Assembly (NCBI RefSeq): GCF_905220365.1
Contig: NC_061124.1
Coordinates: 6,326,501 to 6,390,500 of the forward strand
From: Vanessa cardui
Lineage: Eukaryota > Arthropoda > Insecta > Lepidoptera > Nymphalidae
Direction: 5' to 3'
DNA: 64,000 nt
Shown one piece after another: positions 27,101-41,700 of the stretch. Every line of letters begins with the position of its first letter. Within the stretch, counting starts at the first letter, position 1. The notes beneath the pieces are model-generated. The model was not told where the DNA came from. It did not search any database and saw only the letters and a program-made list of their open reading frames with translations. The translations under genes were made by a program, and so were the position numbers.

Positions 27101-28995
27101 CAAATGTATGTTATAGTAATTGTTACACGCGTTCGGAGTAGATACTCTCACAATCACTACATTTATCGATTCAATGCTTGAAATGTGAGATGAGTAACGC
27201 GATGGCTCAGTTGTATGGCACATATGAATATTAATATAGGATCGTTTCAAATCTACATAAGCGCCACTGAATTTTCATGTGCAGTTTTTGTGTTATTAAT
27301 TTATCATGTGCTTGGTAATGGGTAGTACACCAAACCAAATTTGGGAGCTTGGTGGAATAAATACGAAACTTTATTTTCACAACGCGATATACATTTTCAA
27401 TCCTTGACAGTGTGTTACTTTTTTACTCGTACAAATTATCATTCTAATTTACATTATCATGTTAATTTTTATGAGCGTGTATTTATAAACAACAGGTCAA
27501 TGTATGGATGATGGTTTCGTGTTATAAAGGATTTACAAATTTGCCTTATGATTTTTTTCCTGTTAAAAATAATATGGATAATATACCGATGATTTATATA
27601 ATCTATGTTAAAGTTTAACATCTTTCAAAATGACTGATAAAATTGTTTATTATCAAACGACCTTGTCATTATTTAAAAAAGGAATGAAATTATTAGATTT
27701 TTACATACTTTAATACTAACACAGCCTAAACGTTCTTAAATCATTTTATAGATGATACGAACTAATCTGTGACTGTCATTGGTATCGATTTCATAATAAA
27801 TATTAAATGCAATCGTATACATGCATATGTAAGACACAAGCATTACCTACATAAAAAAAGGAATCAATTTTATTACAACATTTTCATTTTGAAAAATAAG
27901 CTACCTTAACTCAAGTATCTTGTGGAACTTATCATGAATTAAAATACTATACGATACTACACTATATCGCTATTCCAAGATATATAGTTTGTTTAATTTT
28001 CGTTTAAAAATATGAAATTATTTTTACTAATGTAGAACATACACAAAGAAGAACAATATATTACAAAATAAATTATTATAACAGATCTGTAAACCGTTAA
28101 GTTGAAAACGAAACAGGGCGTGTCGCAGTCGTAATGCTAAAGCGCAATTAACAAGTGTGACGTGTCTCGCATAAGTCACATAATGATCGCAACAGTTACA
28201 TTCTATTCAATCGCTCAGGATTGCATGAAGAGAACTCACCAGTTTTGTATCATGAAACGTTTAATATCAAATCTCAATAGCAAACAGTATGAAAGACAAA
28301 ACAACGGCCTTGATCTTCATGAAGTTTGTACGCCTCATAATTAGTGTAACAGTTATGTCACAATTCTCTACACGATCGTAGTAATACCGTGACGTGTATG
28401 CAACCACCGTGTAGATGCGCTTTTAAATTGCCCAATTTAACGGTGAATCCGACTTTTAAGCTGTTTAAAGAAACATTTCAAGCTAAACAACTATTTCCTA
28501 CGTTTCGATTCATTGACAACTTTTTATGCGTAAATAAGTATTTCCTGCTCTACCGATTACATCAAAATATTTTCACAGTTATTCTATGCATGTGAAAATT
28601 TGAATATGGAATAACATTTTAGTGTTTTTAATTCAGTAAAGTGGAGTAAAGGAAAGAAAGAAAGGTCAGATTGTATGAACAATTAGCCTGTAGTTTATTT
28701 TCTTTGTATTTACACAATGGACACTTGTTCCCATGCGGACTATACAAACTTAGCGGCCAGTATTTTATAACGTTCCCATTTGCACACCTACGCATTATTC
28801 GCCGAGATGTGCACAGACAATAAAATTACGGATTACAATAGAACATTCCCTTCCTCAAATAACTCTAATTTCCAAATCAAAATTATTATCTTTAACAAAT
28901 GCACAATCAATCTTCTTTAAAAGTTCAAAATAAAAAAGTAAAACTGAGACGAACGCTCATGACCTTTGCCTCTAGAATGTAAAAGGAACTGTACT

Positions 28996-29360
28996 GTAAT
29001 GTTCTCATTAGAAACATAAAACGAAACCTATAATCGTGTATATTGACAAATCATTCAAATCACTCCCCAATTACTGACCGTGACCGTCGGCCGCAGATGC
29101 GAACAATGGACGTGTGTCGGCCGGCGTGGCGGTCAGTGGCACAACAAACGGTAGCGGTCACGGACATAATATTATCGGGATTATCTATCTTAATTCAAAA
29201 AGGCGTTACTATCAATGAAACATTATTTGAAATAGTACATTTTCAAAAATTAAAACTTACTTATAACAGTAAGTTTTAATGTTAAAACTTAAAACGGTGA
29301 TTTGAATGATTTGTCAATATACACGATTATAGGTTTTTATGTTTCTAATGAGAACATTAC
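28996..29360. mobile_element. Fold-back MITE with about 65-bp terminal inverted repeats
   Basis: Terminal arms at 28996-29063 and 29297-29360 are identical apart from a 4-base indel (GTAATGTTCTCATTAGAAAC and so on). Inside are a GC-rich pair (GACCGTCGGCC... and GGCCGGCGTGGCGGTC) and an AT-rich hairpin (TTAAAACTTAC / GTAAGTTTTAA at about 29250-29280), so nearly the whole element can fold. An ORF inside it is a by-product. No convincing target duplication is visible, so the family is left open. Confidence 0.85.
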
Positions 29361-29399
29361 ATACAATGTGACCAAATTAATTGTGACCTTAAAATGTTG

Positions 29400-29652
29400 T
29401 AATCATTATTATCATTACATAGTATAAAACATTGTCGCTTGCCGCTGTATGTCCCTATGTATGCTTAAATCTTTAAAATTACTATTAATTTAACGGATTT
29501 TCATGCGGTATATTTTAATAAATAAAGTGATTCGAGAGGAAGCTTTATATGTATGTTTTTAATGTTAGCCCTAATTTTAGGAGGTAAGTAAACAAATTCT
29601 GTCGTATATTTAGTACCAGAATTGCACCCGCGCGTAGCCGGGGCGGATCGCT
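29400..29652 (+). mobile_element. Helitron-like non-autonomous repeat, 3' part
   Basis: It contains GTCGCTTGCCGCTGTATGTC and CCTATGTATGCTTAAATC, and ends CCCGCGCGTAGCCGGGGCGG then ATCGCTAG followed by T. A GC-rich hairpin just before a terminal CTAG with a host T is the expected 3' structure of Helitrons. I know the segments as common in butterfly genomes. The 5' boundary is uncertain. Confidence 0.55.
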
Positions 29653-30199
29653 AGTTCTCAATAAAGAATGAAAATTATTTATCGAATTCTACGGTATATT
29701 TTTCATTCAATTTTAATCGTTACAATGTAATAAACACACATTTTGGCAGTAAAATTAATCAGTATTAGCCGTAAAAAATCTAGTGTTCTGTATCATTCGC
29801 TTATTCCATGAGAACATGGCCAATTTTACATGCATAAATACTAGAAAGTGGTTTAAAAAACAAAATCAAATACAGTTGTAATGAATATTCGAATGCGGTC
29901 AGCCATTGAAAGTTTTTAACACAAAGAAGGCATTCGCTCTTATAGAGACTCCATACACGGATGATAAGGTAATTTTAAGGCTTTGATCTCCACCGCGGTC
30001 AAAGCGCAATCAGATAAGCTTATTATAAAGGTAATTTTGAAATAAAATAACTTAGTTTCGTGCCGATCAAGTAATAATTCATTTGCCTTGAAAAGGGAAA
30101 AAACGATATCAAATATTACGAGTATATTCACGGGTCCATTTCAGAATGTATTTCATACTAATATGCTTTTCTTGCGTTTTCAGGTGTTCGTTGTCATGT

Positions 30200-30300
30200 G
30201 TTAGGAAAAAAAAGCCTATGTCATTCATACAAATTTTCATCAAGTTCAGTTCAGCGGATTATCCGTGTAAGTTCCTTTCACACTTATAATATTAATATAT
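30200..30300 (+). repeat. Diverged fragment of a dispersed repeat tail
   Basis: AAAAAGCCTATGTCATTC, CAAATTTTCATCAA, AGTTCAGCGGATTATCCGTG and CACTTATAATATTAATAT follow the order of a widespread lepidopteran repeat tail. It is short and decayed, with no ORF. Confidence 0.5.
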
Positions 30301-33300
30301 AAATATAGATTTATTACATATCTATTCATGTACGTTAGTTACATGAAATTCTGATATTTGTATAGTCGAGATCCAACTCCCTATCTCCATCCCGATCCCT
30401 AAAGACGAGACGAGATCTGTCAATTCTTCTCACAGCCGAGTGTAACGTCTACTATTAGATACAATGGAACGAACGGTCGGTAACGGTGCGACGTTATCTA
30501 GACAATGTGTGAGACAGGTTGTTGTCTGACCCAATTATCTTACAACTGGGACGTTTCTTTCGTGTAATTTTTTATAGTGATTTTCACGACTGTCAATTCA
30601 CGCCTCGACGTATAACTTTCACTTACCAGATTTAAAACAATATGTTTATAAATATACTAAATTGGTTAAATATTTTTCATCGTTATAAAATTCATCAAAT
30701 ATTCTCATAGTATCATGCGCGTTAAAATTTAATTACATATACCTGTTTTGTTTTCATTAAAATTTATGATGACTTCCTTCCTTTCTTTATAAAAAGAGAT
30801 AATTAATTCATCAATTATTTTATCTTGTTATTCATATGAGCAAACAGAACAGTGAGAATAGAAAAATTAATATGTTTTGATTTTATACATGTAACTTTAA
30901 TTGTTTTTGTCATAATAATTTTGTTTCCAGTTATATATCATAATTCAAAATCAATATATTATTAAATGAAATTAATAATACATGTTTGATAAGCGTACAA
31001 CGCTTTAAATAGAGGCATTGTTCTTAAAGATGGGTATCTAAATGCATATTAACATAAAAATAAGGGCGTCTATGCAGTTTATTCAGGAGTTGCATAAACA
31101 TGTAACATGCAAAATAACACAGTGTGTCCGAGCGGAGTCATTTATTTAGACAGCGCTTTGCATTGTATGGGTCCAGACGACTTATTTGTTTTATGCAGTG
31201 AGCTCGCGTGTTTATCTTAGGGCTCGCCTTGGAATGCAGAGGCTTTGTCGTGTTGCTGTCAGCACTTAACACGTGGCCGAGTGTACGTAGTGATAGCTGT
31301 GACATTTATAAATGGGTTAACTCTGCTAAAAGTATAAAATATTATGGTTCTAATTTTACACACGCCTGCATATACTTTTGTTTTGCACGTCTCGTGATGA
31401 GAATAATCAGAGTGTTTTACGATCGAAACAAATCTGTCGCCAAAATTCAGCAACTATCTTTAGTGTTAACTTTTGTCAGTTCAAAAAATCTAAATTGTTT
31501 TTTGTCCAGCCGTAAAAATAATTTAATAGAAATCAGTTTTTTACTTTTCAAAAATTGATTTAATGTCATGTCATGTAAAAATACATCAAAATACATAGTC
31601 CAAAAAAATTACCAGTCAGTTTGATATACATTAAGTTTCCTGATTATTTGAAATTTAAGAACATGCCTTCTCTAATGGTGAGGTAAAAAAAAATCCTTAA
31701 ATTACTTTTAAATCTGCCGGGAAATGAAAATGACAAATGACATGCTGTCCTTTTTAAACCCACACATGAAATAGAGATAGCGATATGTTAAGTCCTGTCA
31801 AATTAATTCACTTTAGAGATTGTGTAGAACAGAATCGGTGCCATTAAGTCATTCGTGTATTTCATTTATATTATAACTGGCATTCTCTAGCAATAGTCTT
31901 AACTCGCGAATGTTTAATGAAGAAAAAAATGAATATAATTTTACGTTCCATCGCTTGAGCTTTCTTATGTTTTTATTACGAGATGGTGTTGTTGTTCTAG
32001 GGACTCTACTGATATAAAAAGGATATTGTTGGTACATTTAAAACAAAAACACGACTACAAAACATGATTTACAGCCTTCATAATTTATATACGACTTTTA
32101 AGCTGTTTGTATAACCTAAAGCTACGGGTTATTTCAAAACAACTATATTAGCACGCATTATTCCCTTTTACTACTGCACTTACACGCTCATAAAAGACAG
32201 ATATATGGTAATAGAGATGTCTGCTCTAATATATGATTACAAACTACTATATTGTGATAGGTCACGATCGCCTGAGGTTAGGTATATGATAGACGCACTA
32301 ACGAACGCTTTAGTTATACAGAAAATAGTACATATTCGTAAGAAACAAAAATGGTTCAAAGAATATGATACGTATATCACGAATTAAAATACAATAATTA
32401 GATTCAATTAAAAATAAATACCGAATAATAATTTCACTGATTCATCATTTAATAGATAATTTCCGATTGCCTTTCTTTGTTTTATTATGTTTTGTCAAAT
32501 TTGTTAGAATTGCATTACTGTAAATAAGTATTATTAATTCAATTGTTACAGATATATAACAAAATCAGTGAGAACGATTTTTATAGCAAAAGTAAAACTT
32601 AACAAATTTTAAAAAAAAACATACAATATTTACTTTTATTCCTATGAAATTCCGAAGTGAAAGTTAATATAATAAAAAGATTTTAATAGTTACACTGTAA
32701 TTAATTTGTACGAAAGATAAAAATAAAATTTTAAAGAGATATTTTAAGTAGTTTTTCCTCAGGCATTCATCGTTGCTAATAAATTCGATTATGAGACTGC
32801 ATCCGCTGTCTATAACTTTCACTTGTAATTACGATTGCGATTCATTTATCAATCACGACTACGGAGCATGAGTGCAAATTCGATATCAATTAATCATATG
32901 ACGCCTTCAGCCGCCCACGTGGGTCACGGCTACTATAGCATTGCATTTAGTTACGTATTATTCGAATTATATAAATTCATTTTACATAGTTTTAAAAATA
33001 TGTCATAGCTTCTTACATTTTGTATATTTTTTAGATAGAGGTGGTCATTTTGAGAGGTTGCGCAATCATAGATACCTCGTAAAAGCATAACTAGATGTAT
33101 TGAAACAAATGAATTAACAGTTAAAAGGTAAATGAAATGAGAGCAAGCGATGTTATTCCGTGTATACCTTTTCGTTTTAGAGTATTTCATTGCATAATCA
33201 TTGACAATAAAAATAAATAATGATATCCTATTTTCATATGAAAAAGGCGCCGTTCTTATTTCAAATTAAAAGACTATTCGAATCATTTTCCTACTCGTAA

Positions 33301-34250
33301 AATAAGCAATTACACTAAATATGAATGATACATGTATATATCCCTTAAATTTTTTGTTGATTTAATTACTCACAACATCACATATGACAGTTACTGATAA
33401 AATCAAAGTATCATAAATATGCTTTGTCTACTAAAATACGAAGCCTTGCTAAATTACAAATAAGGCTTTAGGTTCAACTAATAAAAGTCCGTACCCTCAT
33501 CTCATATCGTCTCAATAAGCCGATGTTACTTGGCCATAAAATAAGAAGCGCGGTCTAGACTCGTTAAAAGAGAAAAAGGGGCAAAGTTCAACTTTGTCTC
33601 AAGGCAACTTACAGTCACGCACAGAATATTATGCTTTTTAAAGTTCATTCGGGTCGAAGGTTAATTATTTAGTTTTTAAGCTCAGGTCACATGAAAGTTT
33701 TTTTTGTTTTGTATTTTATGTCAAATGAAGAGGCTTTGTTCAACCCCCTCGGATATGATATATAGATAGACAGCAGTACTTGGTATCATTGTGTTCTGCT
33801 TTAGAGACTGTCATTGGAGACCAATGTGCCAGTCTGTCTAACTATAACAAATTAAAAAAATACCGGAGATGTACAAGCAATAATAAGACATTTTCAACTT
33901 ACCAGAAATGTGTGTTCAAATATCTATAATGTTCTACAGGCAGTATCTGTAACAAAAAAAGATTTATTAACTACGTATTATATTTGTTAAATTAATAACT
34001 TTTACTTAAAAACTGAAACAGTTTTTGTTTGTGTATTTTTTATGTTTGTTTTAGAAGTAATATTTATAAAATTAAGATAGCTTACAGCTTGTAAATGAAT
34101 TAAGGCTATTGTGTAATCTATTATATTTACTTTGACATCAATTATTGTGTCCACACTGTCGAAGAAAATTCTTTAATGACAATCATCTAACAAAACGAAG
34201 AGAAAACCTTAACAAAATTTTGTTACTACACTAAAGTTGTATTAAAGATT

Positions 34251-34293
34251 TTAAATAAATTTATATTCGATTTAAAATAAATTTATATTCGAT
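34251..34293. repeat. Short tandem duplication (two units of about 21 bp)
   Basis: TTAAATAAATTTATATTCGA followed by T is repeated immediately with one extra A (34251-34271 and 34272-34293). No function is suggested. Confidence 0.7.
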
Positions 34294-35724
34294 ATAGCCT
34301 AAATCATCGACGTAAACCAAACGTAGTATTTAAAAAAACGAGGTAAATAAACCAACTTATTCAATTAAGCAATATTAATGCTGAACGCTAACGAACTGTT
34401 AAGTTTGTCAATTTAAATACTTTCTCTTATCACAGGTATTCAGTCACCTGAAATAATAAAACCTCCAGCAATCGTAAACTGTCGAAACAAATACGAATTA
34501 AAAGTAGAGCGTGTTTACTTTTCGCCGCAAAAGTCAATAAAGTTCTACTTTCTAGTGCTCTAATATAAGGCAGTTCGATTTCGCATACAAATAATAAATT
34601 TGTCCCATGTAGGTAACCCAACGTAGGTTGTGTTATGGGCGATATGTTTAAATATCATTGTTTTAATGGAATGTGTAAATTAGATATGCAGTAAAGAGAG
34701 CAAATATCGTTTGTTTTTTTGTTTTAGAACACGTTTAAACTAAAATTTTTCAACTAATGTAAAATAATTCATAACTATACTCACTCGGTAATTTTAGTTC
34801 TATAACACTTTCCTGGTGTACATGCAACACTTTGTGACCTTAAAATCAAACTGTCCAATGGACGACCGAATCTCCTACGCTCGTACTCGTATATACCTGA
34901 GCAACAAGAGAAGGTTCAAGATATTTATTTGCGACGTTGCTGTGGCGCCGAGTTGCTCGAGCAAATAATGACTCGACATCGCAGTCCGGCTTGCGTCTCT
35001 TTGCCACGGTATACTACATACCGATCGCCTAACACACTATTAATTGATCAACCAAAAAATTCTATCGCCAGCAGTGATGATACATCATTTAAATATCACC
35101 ATTTGTATAAAATCTCTTTAATGGCGAGTAGCACAACGTCTATTAAATTACATATGCACAGTTAAACGTTGAAATTTGTTAGCTCAAGTAAAAGACCTAT
35201 TGGTTGCATTTGTAAATAATAACGGTATTAATGAATTGGTAAACCGCGCCTTGTTTATAGAGCGACGATAAAGTATAAGATAATTATATGCAAACCGTTC
35301 GGAATCTTTATTACACTATAAATACGGTAAGATTGTGGTTTCTACGGTGGCCAAAAACGGTTTATTATATTTTTATTTTTTTAAGGGAATTTGTACGGTC
35401 AAGTGTGAAAGTGCCTCCACACTATATTACTGGAGCACGATGTCCGACTATTAATCTTTAGTGGTTAATGGCGCTGAACATAAAGTGCGCTCGACGCATA
35501 AGGCTCGACTTAAAAGCTTGTTAGAGCAAGTATTGTAAATAAATCAAGGGGTTCGGTCGTTTTGTTTCATGGTTTAGAAAATGAGATTAGAGGCAGGAAC
35601 ATAATCACCGGCGGCGGTCGTGATGGAGAAAAATAAAAAGGTTTTGCATTGAAACATTTCCTATCGGCTTTTCGCTCGTTCGCTTTTATCCCGCAGCTGA
35701 TCGCGCTAGACAATGTGGTGGTGC

Positions 35725-35758
35725 GGGGGGTGTGGAGGGGGGATGCGGTCGGGAGGGG
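35725..35758 (+). promoter_or_regulatory. G-rich tract able to form a G-quadruplex
   Basis: Four G-runs (6, 6, 3 and 4 G) lie within 34 bases on the plus strand, inside a GC-rich island (about 35585-35840) in the AT-rich first intron. One loop is 8 bases, slightly above the strict G3N1-7 rule. Any regulatory role is inference. Confidence 0.4.
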
Positions 35759-38700
35759 TACGTGCATGACCGCGCAGGGCGCAATGACCTTGCGAGCACA
35801 TTCCGCTCTTCCGACGACTCCCGCGACTCTCCAGACTAATCTAGCCTACACAGACTCTCAGCCTTAGATAATTACGAAATATAACAAATGTTCATTTATA
35901 AATTTAGAAACTCCTTAATTTATCAGATTTACCTGAGCTTTTTCTAAATAAAGCAAACAATATCTAACTGTAAACATCCGTTTGACATTTCTAAGACTAC
36001 TTTTTTTAATGTATTTTAATAACTCACACGATATTATGCAAAGCCTCTATAAGGAGAGCTAATTCTTGAATGGAAGACAAACAATACATGAGAAAGGAAA
36101 ACTAGGTTATTAACCTTTCTGAGTGCACACAGAGCAAACGAACTGAGTAAATAGGAAATTTTACAATCAAATAGGCCAACAGACGCAGAGCAACTTACAT
36201 ACAAATACTCGTAAAGTAAGTTCACCTAAATAGTCTGACCCATATTACTATTTAGGAACTGAAAAAAAGCATTCGAATCTGTGAAAATATTATACAGTTT
36301 AGAGGAAAAACTTTATAAACTAAATTGACCTCGAATCTTATAGTTTCACCTAATGATGCGTAACTGACGCCTACACGTAGCAAATTGGATGATAAGCTTC
36401 GCCTACTCAGGAAATAACGGACCAGGGCCAAAATTATCGAAACCACAGGCGAATGCGAACCGTTTTAAAAGCATTAGAATAATACCCACGCTGAGGAAAA
36501 CCAAGCGTTACACTGCGTTTTCGCGTTTACATTTAACCACAATAATCGAAGCATTATCATTAATAAATACCAAATCTAAACATTACAAATCTTATTTTGA
36601 CAAATTAGTTATATCGCGTTTCCTTAAATAAATTGTCAGAACAGCAAAATGTTTAATTATGTAAGATCGAATCTCTAATAACCCCATAAATATATTACTG
36701 TAAATGCATTGAAAGAAGCTTAATAAAAATAATTGTAATCACTGATACAAATAGAATATAATATTGAATACTATGAAATTTGAAGTGATAAATAATAATC
36801 ATTGGTCTGTACTTGTCTGTTTTAATACGTTTTTAAGGACAGTGATGAATTGAGATATATTAGAGATATAACAATCAATCAATTACTTTTGCAGATAACT
36901 CCTATCATGAGATTGAAATATCTCATCATTTCAAAGAGCATTGACATCGTTATGTCGTGACTCGAACAATATTGTAAGTGTCACGGCGTTTTTCTAAAAA
37001 AAGAAAACTGTTATTGTAATGTCTTTCACAATCCCATCAACGCTTTATCGATGTTAAATAATTCTATATAAACTAAAAAGCTTATAGTTGATAAAAGTTA
37101 TGTTTTCTAAATAATCAACATTCTTCTTCATAGTAAATTACAAATTCCGTATTATAATTGGCAATAAGTATTTTTATTTACAATTAATATAATTCGATAT
37201 TTTTAATTTAATATTTTTGTAGCTCAATGGCGTTGGTTCTTATTATGGTTTTCTCAATCAATATCATCAGGTCAGGTCCAAGCAGCAAATGTTTAGGATA
37301 CGGTAAGATTAACATATATCACATAACACCACACGTAGCACATAATTTGTCTGAGTTTATCAGTATAGAGAAGGCCACGACGAACCAGCGAGTATTTTTT
37401 TAAAATATAGACTCTAACCATCGCGTTTATATGCTCGTAAATTTATAAAATAAATACGACTCAGCCATTAGCATGTCATAAAGTCTTTAACTATAAAGTC
37501 TACACACTTGAACTATAGTTAATAGTTCTCTTTAGATCAAGGACTATTAAAAATATAATTCAGACGTCACGAATCGCCCGGCAGATGTAAAACATCAAAT
37601 AAATGTAATTTAAGGAAATAAATATGTAATAAATTTAATAAAAACTAATCCTTTAATGTAATTAGTACATTATTCCTATAATAATAGTAATACCATATAG
37701 CAACGAAACACATAACGGACGTAGAAAATGACGTGACGTTAAGAATGCGTCACGTATGCCGTCACGGTATACGTGTTAGTCTTACCATCGAGGTGCGCCA
37801 AGAGACTTTATGCATTTAAAAAAATTAGAATGAAGATGAATGAAATGGGAAATAAAATTTATAAGTATATATAATATATTACATAAAATTAAATAATCAT
37901 CTGAAGATGACTAAATGATATTTTAAAACATATAACTAATACTGTCAACATCCAGCTGTGTTACTATAAGTTGAATCAAAGTAAACCTGTTTTCGTTACG
38001 TCGATTACATATCAACTTTACGTAGAAGGCTTGTGCTTTATTACCCTCATACATGAATTCAACTACAATTTTTTACGTACACTACTTACGTTACATGTTC
38101 AATCTTAAACCTTTGATTAAAACATAAGACAAGAATCGTACCAGTTTTCGCTGATATTGAAAATTAAGATGTTAGTACGTTTCTATTAAAAATTAAGTAA
38201 ACAATTGAAAAACATGTTTTTTTCGTATCTTATAAATACAAGTCCATTAATACGACACCATGAATAAACACATAAATATTCACCCTATGACAACAAAAAG
38301 TTACAATGAGACTTAGAAATAATGACCTAGACACCAGTTTTTTTAAGCAATTATTAACTCCATGACAACAAAAAGAAAACTAATCATGAATTGACTGTGA
38401 GTAGTTCCCGCGCTGATATTATGAAAAACTGTATACGCTAATGCATTTGTTAATGTTAAGCTATGGGAATAAAGGTAATAAGCGTTACCTGGCAGATGGG
38501 AGTAATTATCGCACAATTAGACAGAACTTACGATCATAATTAACATATCTTTTATAGCTTCTTCTTTCATCCTTATTTGGAATATAAAAACATTATTGAA
38601 GTACATTTATGTCTAAACCATAGTTGATATGTCTGCCTCATTAGTCAAGTAGCTAATTTATAAAACTTCAGATTTTGAGGTGGCAATTACTCAGATCTGA

Positions 38701-41700
38701 TTAAAAAATTGTACCCGTTAGAGTTTTTCCACCAAAAGAATTTGGCCGGCGTGTCCAGAATCATCAACATTATTTTCTATTTCTGTTAATTATACGCAAA
38801 AGTTAATGTCCATAACAATTTCTGTACAATATTTAAATATTTGAAAGCAGAAATCAAAATTCTTAAATGAATGGTTTAAAATAACAGTCAATAATTCAGT
38901 CAACATTCACAACCAGTTTTATAAAAAGTAAGTCATACAATTTCATCTCAAAAATAAATTGCAGTTCATTCGAATCTTCGATTGTCGAAATCGTTGTTCT
39001 CATTCCCATTATTTTTATTTCTTACATTAAATAAAATATCCAAAATTAATGTTTTTAATTTTTCGATAACATCTTTTTTAATCAACAACTTCAATTTGAG
39101 ATTTTTTATTGATCTGCCATCTTAATTTTTAGCTAATATGGTCCCCTTCAAATTGTCAACTACAGTCATCAACCTGTGTTATTACTAAAATAAATATTTC
39201 CAATTTGTTATTTAACCAATATAACATAACAACATTTTATACAAATAGCTCATTATCAATATGTGCTAATTGTTGCTGATAGCATGAAACCACATAAATC
39301 TTTCAATGTAGAAGACCCGTTAGAATTCTTTTTGCGAGGCGACGACTCTCCGACACGCTATTGTCGATTTAACGCCTGTAATTACAAATAAGTTGACTGT
39401 CCATATAAAAAAATAAAAACGATTAAATTTCAATCTTCTGCCTATTTCACGATCATTGTAATTTAATGATATCTTACCTACCGACATAACTGGTTGTATT
39501 ACTTAATAACATTATAGAACAAATTTAATTATATTATTTGAAAAAAAAAAACGTTATATGGAAATGAAAATTAATTATATGATTATTTAACCTGACAGTT
39601 TGATATTCGATAACATAAACGATAAAGCATTCTTGCTACGCGTTGATGTCTTTTCTATTGGAGTATACGTATTATACTTATTATAAGATAGATACACATA
39701 CTTTTTATAATAATGACATATAAATACCGTAATTACTTAAATACATGTCATTACAATATAAAACTTCACGGTTATATTGTAAAGTAATATGCATGATTAA
39801 CGATGCAATCTATCAAAATTAATGTCAAATTAAATTTATATTAACTTTTCTAGCCGTATAGTAAATGTCCTATCAAGATTATTTACAATCAAGTTTATGC
39901 GACACGTAATCCAAAAAGATGAAAGTCAGTAAGCACTTAACCCATTAATAAAAGTCTATCCTTGGTATTAAAATATATTTTTTGGAAAATGATGACTAAA
40001 TGTTCTAAGCTAAAGGCTAATGTACCCTGTACAATAAAAAAAGTACCAGACGTGGCTAGGAGTACATGACTCAGGGTTTTTCTTCCAATCGATGTTTCCG
40101 GATGTCAAAACGATAATTACTTGTCTTGTCTTATTAATGATTTATTTTTGTCAAGTGGCATTTTTGTTAATTATCTACAATTTTTTATTATTTTGCTCCT
40201 TATTTATGTTTCATAAAAATGAACTGAACTATCGTAGAAATTCATTTCTCTAAAAACATAATATTTAGTAATTATTAGCTTATGCATATATACTTGAACA
40301 AACTCATAAAAAGCCCACAAACCATAAAATAAATTAGTTTCAAATTTAGTTAGTTAAACAGTCAGTTGGAATTTGCATTTAGTTAGGCCCGTAGAATAAT
40401 GAGTATATCCTATTTATTTACTTCTATTATAAATGTTGGATAAGATTCAATTTTTATAATAGCTTATTACAGTCAATAAGGCTTATTACTAACAACTCGA
40501 TCGTATCTATCAGGAGCGGGAACATCCTGGGGTCGCCGACCTCAGCCATTACATAACTAGCATCCCGCTCACGTCGCCACTCGCACCTTGTCATAAAACT
40601 ATGTATTAATGATCGTCCCTTTCAATATATCAATGAATAGCTTAAAGTTAGTTTTATGATTGATCATATTGACTAATCATTAAGGATCTCACTTGATAAT
40701 ATGTTTACTATAAATACTACATATATAATAGTCTTTGTTCACTGGTCGGAGCACATAAATTTTCATGCTCCAAATAATAAGGCTTCAATTTCTTTATATA
40801 ATCTCTAAAGCTCGTCAATAACTACCATATTAAAGCAAAACTATCAGTTGACCAACTAAGGAGATAAAGATACTGCACTGTTTTATCTTTGGCTACTTAT
40901 TTAAAGATATATTACTAAATGAATACGTGCATATTAGTACGTTAATTTATAAAGAATAAATTATTATTAATTATATATCTGTAATTAAACATAAGTCATT
41001 AAAGTGAAAGTAACGATTTTCATTTCATAAGACAGTTAAAGTTGAGAATACTAATGATTATCATATATCATCTTAACATTCCCAATATGATATATTTCAT
41101 TAATAAATTACTTTCGAAAAAATGTATTTATTTTGTTGTTATTTTAATGATTTAAGATATAAGAAAGAAATTTGATGAGTGAACTAATACTTGTACTAAA
41201 AGTACAAAACCAAGAATATTTTTATATGTTTTTTTTCGAATCGGTGTTAATTTCTCACACAGGTTAGCTTAAATTGTAAGAATCCAATGCTTACATTGCG
41301 GTAAAAAGTAAGTGCGGCGTATCGAGACCGCAGTGTCCCATTACAAGGAAGAAATGTTGATATGAAAGAAAAAAAATCCATCACAATTTCTATGTTCAAT
41401 GAGTGAGAAAGTATTTGAAGATGGACGAGTTATGTTCGCTCGTATAGCTTGTATTTCTATCGCTTTATAAAACACGTCACTCAGCGACGTCAAGTTTTTT
41501 AATATTGCAGAATAATGTAGACAATTTATTTGTTTATAAATACATCGTAGAGTACTCGTACTCGAAGGAGAAGAAAAAAAACAAAAAAGAAACAATAAAC
41601 GTTCTTTTGGATTTTTTTTAAATAGAGCATCGTTTTGAGTCTATAATGTATTTTTAATAATACTTGATTATACAATGCGTAAGGTAACATTCATAAATGG

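Noticed and set aside
27300..27370. AGCTTGGTGGAATAAA, similar to a SINE segment
   Set aside because: The match is too short, with no flanking similarity to other copies.
29043..29279. 78-codon plus-strand ORF
   Set aside because: It lies wholly inside the inverted-repeat MITE and has no protein features.
31208..31558. 116-codon plus-strand ORF in intron 1
   Set aside because: Low-complexity-like composition, no family motif, overlapped by an antisense frame. Most likely chance.
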